Shown here: piece by piece, positions 62,507 to 64,000 of the stretch
How the letters are laid out: each line of letters opens with the position of its first letter
Numbering within the stretch: the stretch's first letter is position 1
NCBI GenBank assembly: GCA_020636105.1
Contig: JACJYL010000001.1
Span: 3,534,001 to 3,598,000, forward strand
Direction of reading: 5' to 3'
Length of the DNA stretch: 64,000 bases
Source: Lewinellaceae bacterium
GTDB taxonomy: Bacteria; Bacteroidota; Bacteroidia; Chitinophagales; Saprospiraceae
Made by a program: the position numbers and the translations under genes
Notes under the pieces: model-generated
Databases searched by the model: none
Told to the model about the DNA's origin: nothing
The model's input: only the letters and a program-made list of their open reading frames with translations

Positions 62507-63022
62507 TCAATGGCCAAAGATTACGTTCCCTAAAACAGTATTCAGGCCAAAAGCATAATAAATGACAAATAAAAAAATCAACCTCGAAAGGATCTTTATG
62601 CTATTGGTAAACTCGTAAAGCCAGTTTTCAGCCGTAAAATATCTGATCAAAAAATAGATGCCGGAAAGCCCAAGGCAAAACAACAACATCGAGTTCCCAA
62701 TGATGGCCATTTCTTTTTTCCCTTCCCAATCCATGGCCCAAAACAGGATACCCATAAGAATGATAGAAATGCCCATTCCAAAAAAGGTGGCTATTAGTTT
62801 ATCAATTGCCCTGTATTTTAAGGCTTTGAAAAAATACCAGGAAAGAAAGATGTAAAAAAAACACGCAATGGAAAATCCCATTATGGTAAGCGTTGATACA
62901 TTGAACAACACCCCGAACAAGCCGACAAAAAGGGGCAAAAATTCCAGCAGCAGGGCAGGTGTCCGATATCTCTCATATTCGACGGCCTGCACGGTATTAT
63001 GCTGATCTGAGGTTTCGCTCAT
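62507..63022 (-). CDS. hypothetical multi-pass membrane protein, 171 residues
   Basis: Five hydrophobic helices are visible (FLPLFVGLFGVLFNVSTLT; IACFFYIFLSWYFF; FGMGISIILMGILFW; GNSMLLFCLGLSGIYFLIR; ILSRLIFLFVIYYAFG) after a short hydrophilic N-terminus. No signature of a known transporter or enzyme. It may be the last gene of the transcript carrying the S10 peptidase, 27 bp upstream on the same strand, but that is inferred from spacing only. Confidence 0.7.
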   Translation of the reverse strand: MSETSDQHNTVQAVEYERYRTPALLLEFLPLFVGLFGVLFNVSTLTIMGFSIACFFYIFLSWYFFKALKYRAIDKLIATFFGMGISIILMGILFWAMDWEGKKEMAIIGNSMLLFCLGLSGIYFLIRYFTAENWLYEFTNSIKILSRLIFLFVIYYAFGLNTVLGNVIFGH

Positions 63023-63049
63023 AGAAATTATTTTTTGGATTTTAACAGC

Positions 63050-64000
63050 CTAATATTTTGCCGACTTTCCATCGGGAAGACTCTCCCGGATAAAAGTCCT
63101 GATATCCTCATTGGCAGTCTCCAGGTCCTCCTTTCTCAGGTACATCATGTGCCCGCTCCGGTACCCCTTAAACCTGAAACGGTCTTTCATCTTACCGCTG
63201 GGATCGATTTGCCACATGGTGTATTTTGCACTGAAATAAGTCGTGGCTCCATCGTAATACCCTGATTGGAACATGACTTTCAAATAAGGATTCTCCGCCA
63301 TAGCCTTCCGCAAATTATCGCGGGTATTGTTATTTTCCGAATTCCACGGATTGACCGGCCCGAACATATTGTATTTCACATCGGTCTTGAACTTCAAATG
63401 CTCCCGGATGTAATAATTGATGGCAGGGGTAAAAGAATGTAACCAGGAAGTGAGTTCCGGGCTATAATCGGGACTAACGCCGGCCTCCGTTCTGTCCAGG
63501 CCCAGGTAACGGGAATCCAACCGTCCAATAGTATGCCCGCTTTCATCTCGCAACAATTCCTTCCAGAAAAAATTTGTCGGCACGTCCAGATTGTGCTGAA
63601 GGATCACTTTCGTGGAAAGCCCGGAATAATAAGCCATTTTTTCGGCGACAGCCTGCTTTTCGTTTGCTTCAAGGAAACCTCCTTTTGCCAGAGCAGGCAT
63701 TAAAACATCCAGGGTAAAAGCTTCCACTTCGGGCAACAATTCCAACAGATCTTTTTGCTGAAGCTCAGGAGACAGCACTTTATGATACCAGGCCGCTGCC
63801 GCAAAGTAGGGGAAATGAGTCGCTGAAGCAATGGGACTGTCGGAGGAAAATACTTTGTAGTCCGCCGGAGAGACCATGATCACCCCGTTGAGGTACATCC
63901 ACTGGCGTTCCTGCAGTTCCAGCGCCAGACCGGCCACCCGGGTGCCTCCGTAACTTTCTCCTATCAGGTATTTTGGCGAAAGCCATCGCTCCTGCCGGGT
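63050..64000 (-). CDS. serine carboxypeptidase-like S10 peptidase, C-terminal part (cut by window end)
   Basis: The frame is open through base 64000, so the N-terminus lies outside. The visible 316 residues contain the S10 nucleophile motif GESYGGTRVAGLA near the start, the Asp region MFQSGYYDGATTY and the His region FKGYRSGHMMYLRKEDL, i.e. the Ser-Asp-His triad in family order. These enzymes cleave C-terminal amino acids and are usually secreted in Bacteroidota; a signal peptide would be in the missing part. The membrane-protein gene starts 27 bp downstream and may be cotranscribed. Confidence 0.92.
   Translation of the reverse strand, partial: TRQERWLSPKYLIGESYGGTRVAGLALELQERQWMYLNGVIMVSPADYKVFSSDSPIASATHFPYFAAAAWYHKVLSPELQQKDLLELLPEVEAFTLDVLMPALAKGGFLEANEKQAVAEKMAYYSGLSTKVILQHNLDVPTNFFWKELLRDESGHTIGRLDSRYLGLDRTEAGVSPDYSPELTSWLHSFTPAINYYIREHLKFKTDVKYNMFGPVNPWNSENNNTRDNLRKAMAENPYLKVMFQSGYYDGATTYFSAKYTMWQIDPSGKMKDRFRFKGYRSGHMMYLRKEDLETANEDIRTFIRESLPDGKSAKY

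Overview
The window comes from a Bacteroidota chromosome, most likely a Saprospiria-type marine or wastewater bacterium. The evidence is the set of large secreted proteins with type IX secretion (T9SS) type A or type B (gliding-motility) C-terminal domains, a PorP/SprF outer-membrane protein, SprB repeats, a LytTR/two-component-propeller signalling pair, promoters of the Bacteroidota form TTG-N20-TAnnTTTG, and few Shine-Dalgarno sites. The genus is an inference from gene content; no rRNA gene is present.

Layout. 1-1250: end of a SulP anion transporter and a beta-carbonic anhydrase (likely bicarbonate uptake and interconversion). 1273-5102: LytTR response regulator and its propeller-type histidine kinase, divergent from a 1956-residue secreted protein (5265-11135). 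Three ACCGAAT repeats spaced 21-22 bp lie between them. 11261-17527: small unknowns, DoxX, a secreted His/Trp- and Lys/Thr-rich protein, and two T9SS cargo proteins. 18174-24221: a 2015-residue adhesin-like protein with at least 15 short Ig-like repeats and a type B domain. 24218-31580: housekeeping and transport genes (AOS-type PLP enzyme, MacB/FtsX permease, Na+/solute symporter, LspA, guanine deaminase, DUF819 protein).

31600-35690 is the oddest part. It has three near-identical 281-bp tandem units, each with its own promoter, a tRNA-like RNA with an oversized (88-nt) variable region, and its own terminator. A shrunken fourth copy precedes them. Then come a divergent helical-repeat protein, a 38-codon ORF whose start codon lies inside a perfect 16-bp inverted repeat, a run of hairpins, and two candidate structured or small RNAs.

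35691-47745: RecJ, a chloramphenicol-acetyltransferase-like protein, an HTH regulator, an ArnT-like glycosyltransferase, a sugar kinase/RapZ-C fusion, TatA, MoaC, a MobA protein with a degenerate MobB-like N-terminus, an MltD-like lytic transglycosylase and a small carboxypeptidase-regulatory-domain protein. 48164-60554: a surface-adhesion locus made of a 3092-residue protein (dockerin-like, four Kazal-like domains, 21 SprB repeats, PKD, cohesin-like, T9SS type A), a 634-residue cohesin-like/SprB type B protein, and PorP/SprF. 60624-64000: MpaB/latex-clearing-like oxygenase, glycine-rich RRM protein, a membrane protein and the C-terminal part of an S10 carboxypeptidase cut by the window end.

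All calls come from reading sequence and translations; no database search, folding program or expression data were used.
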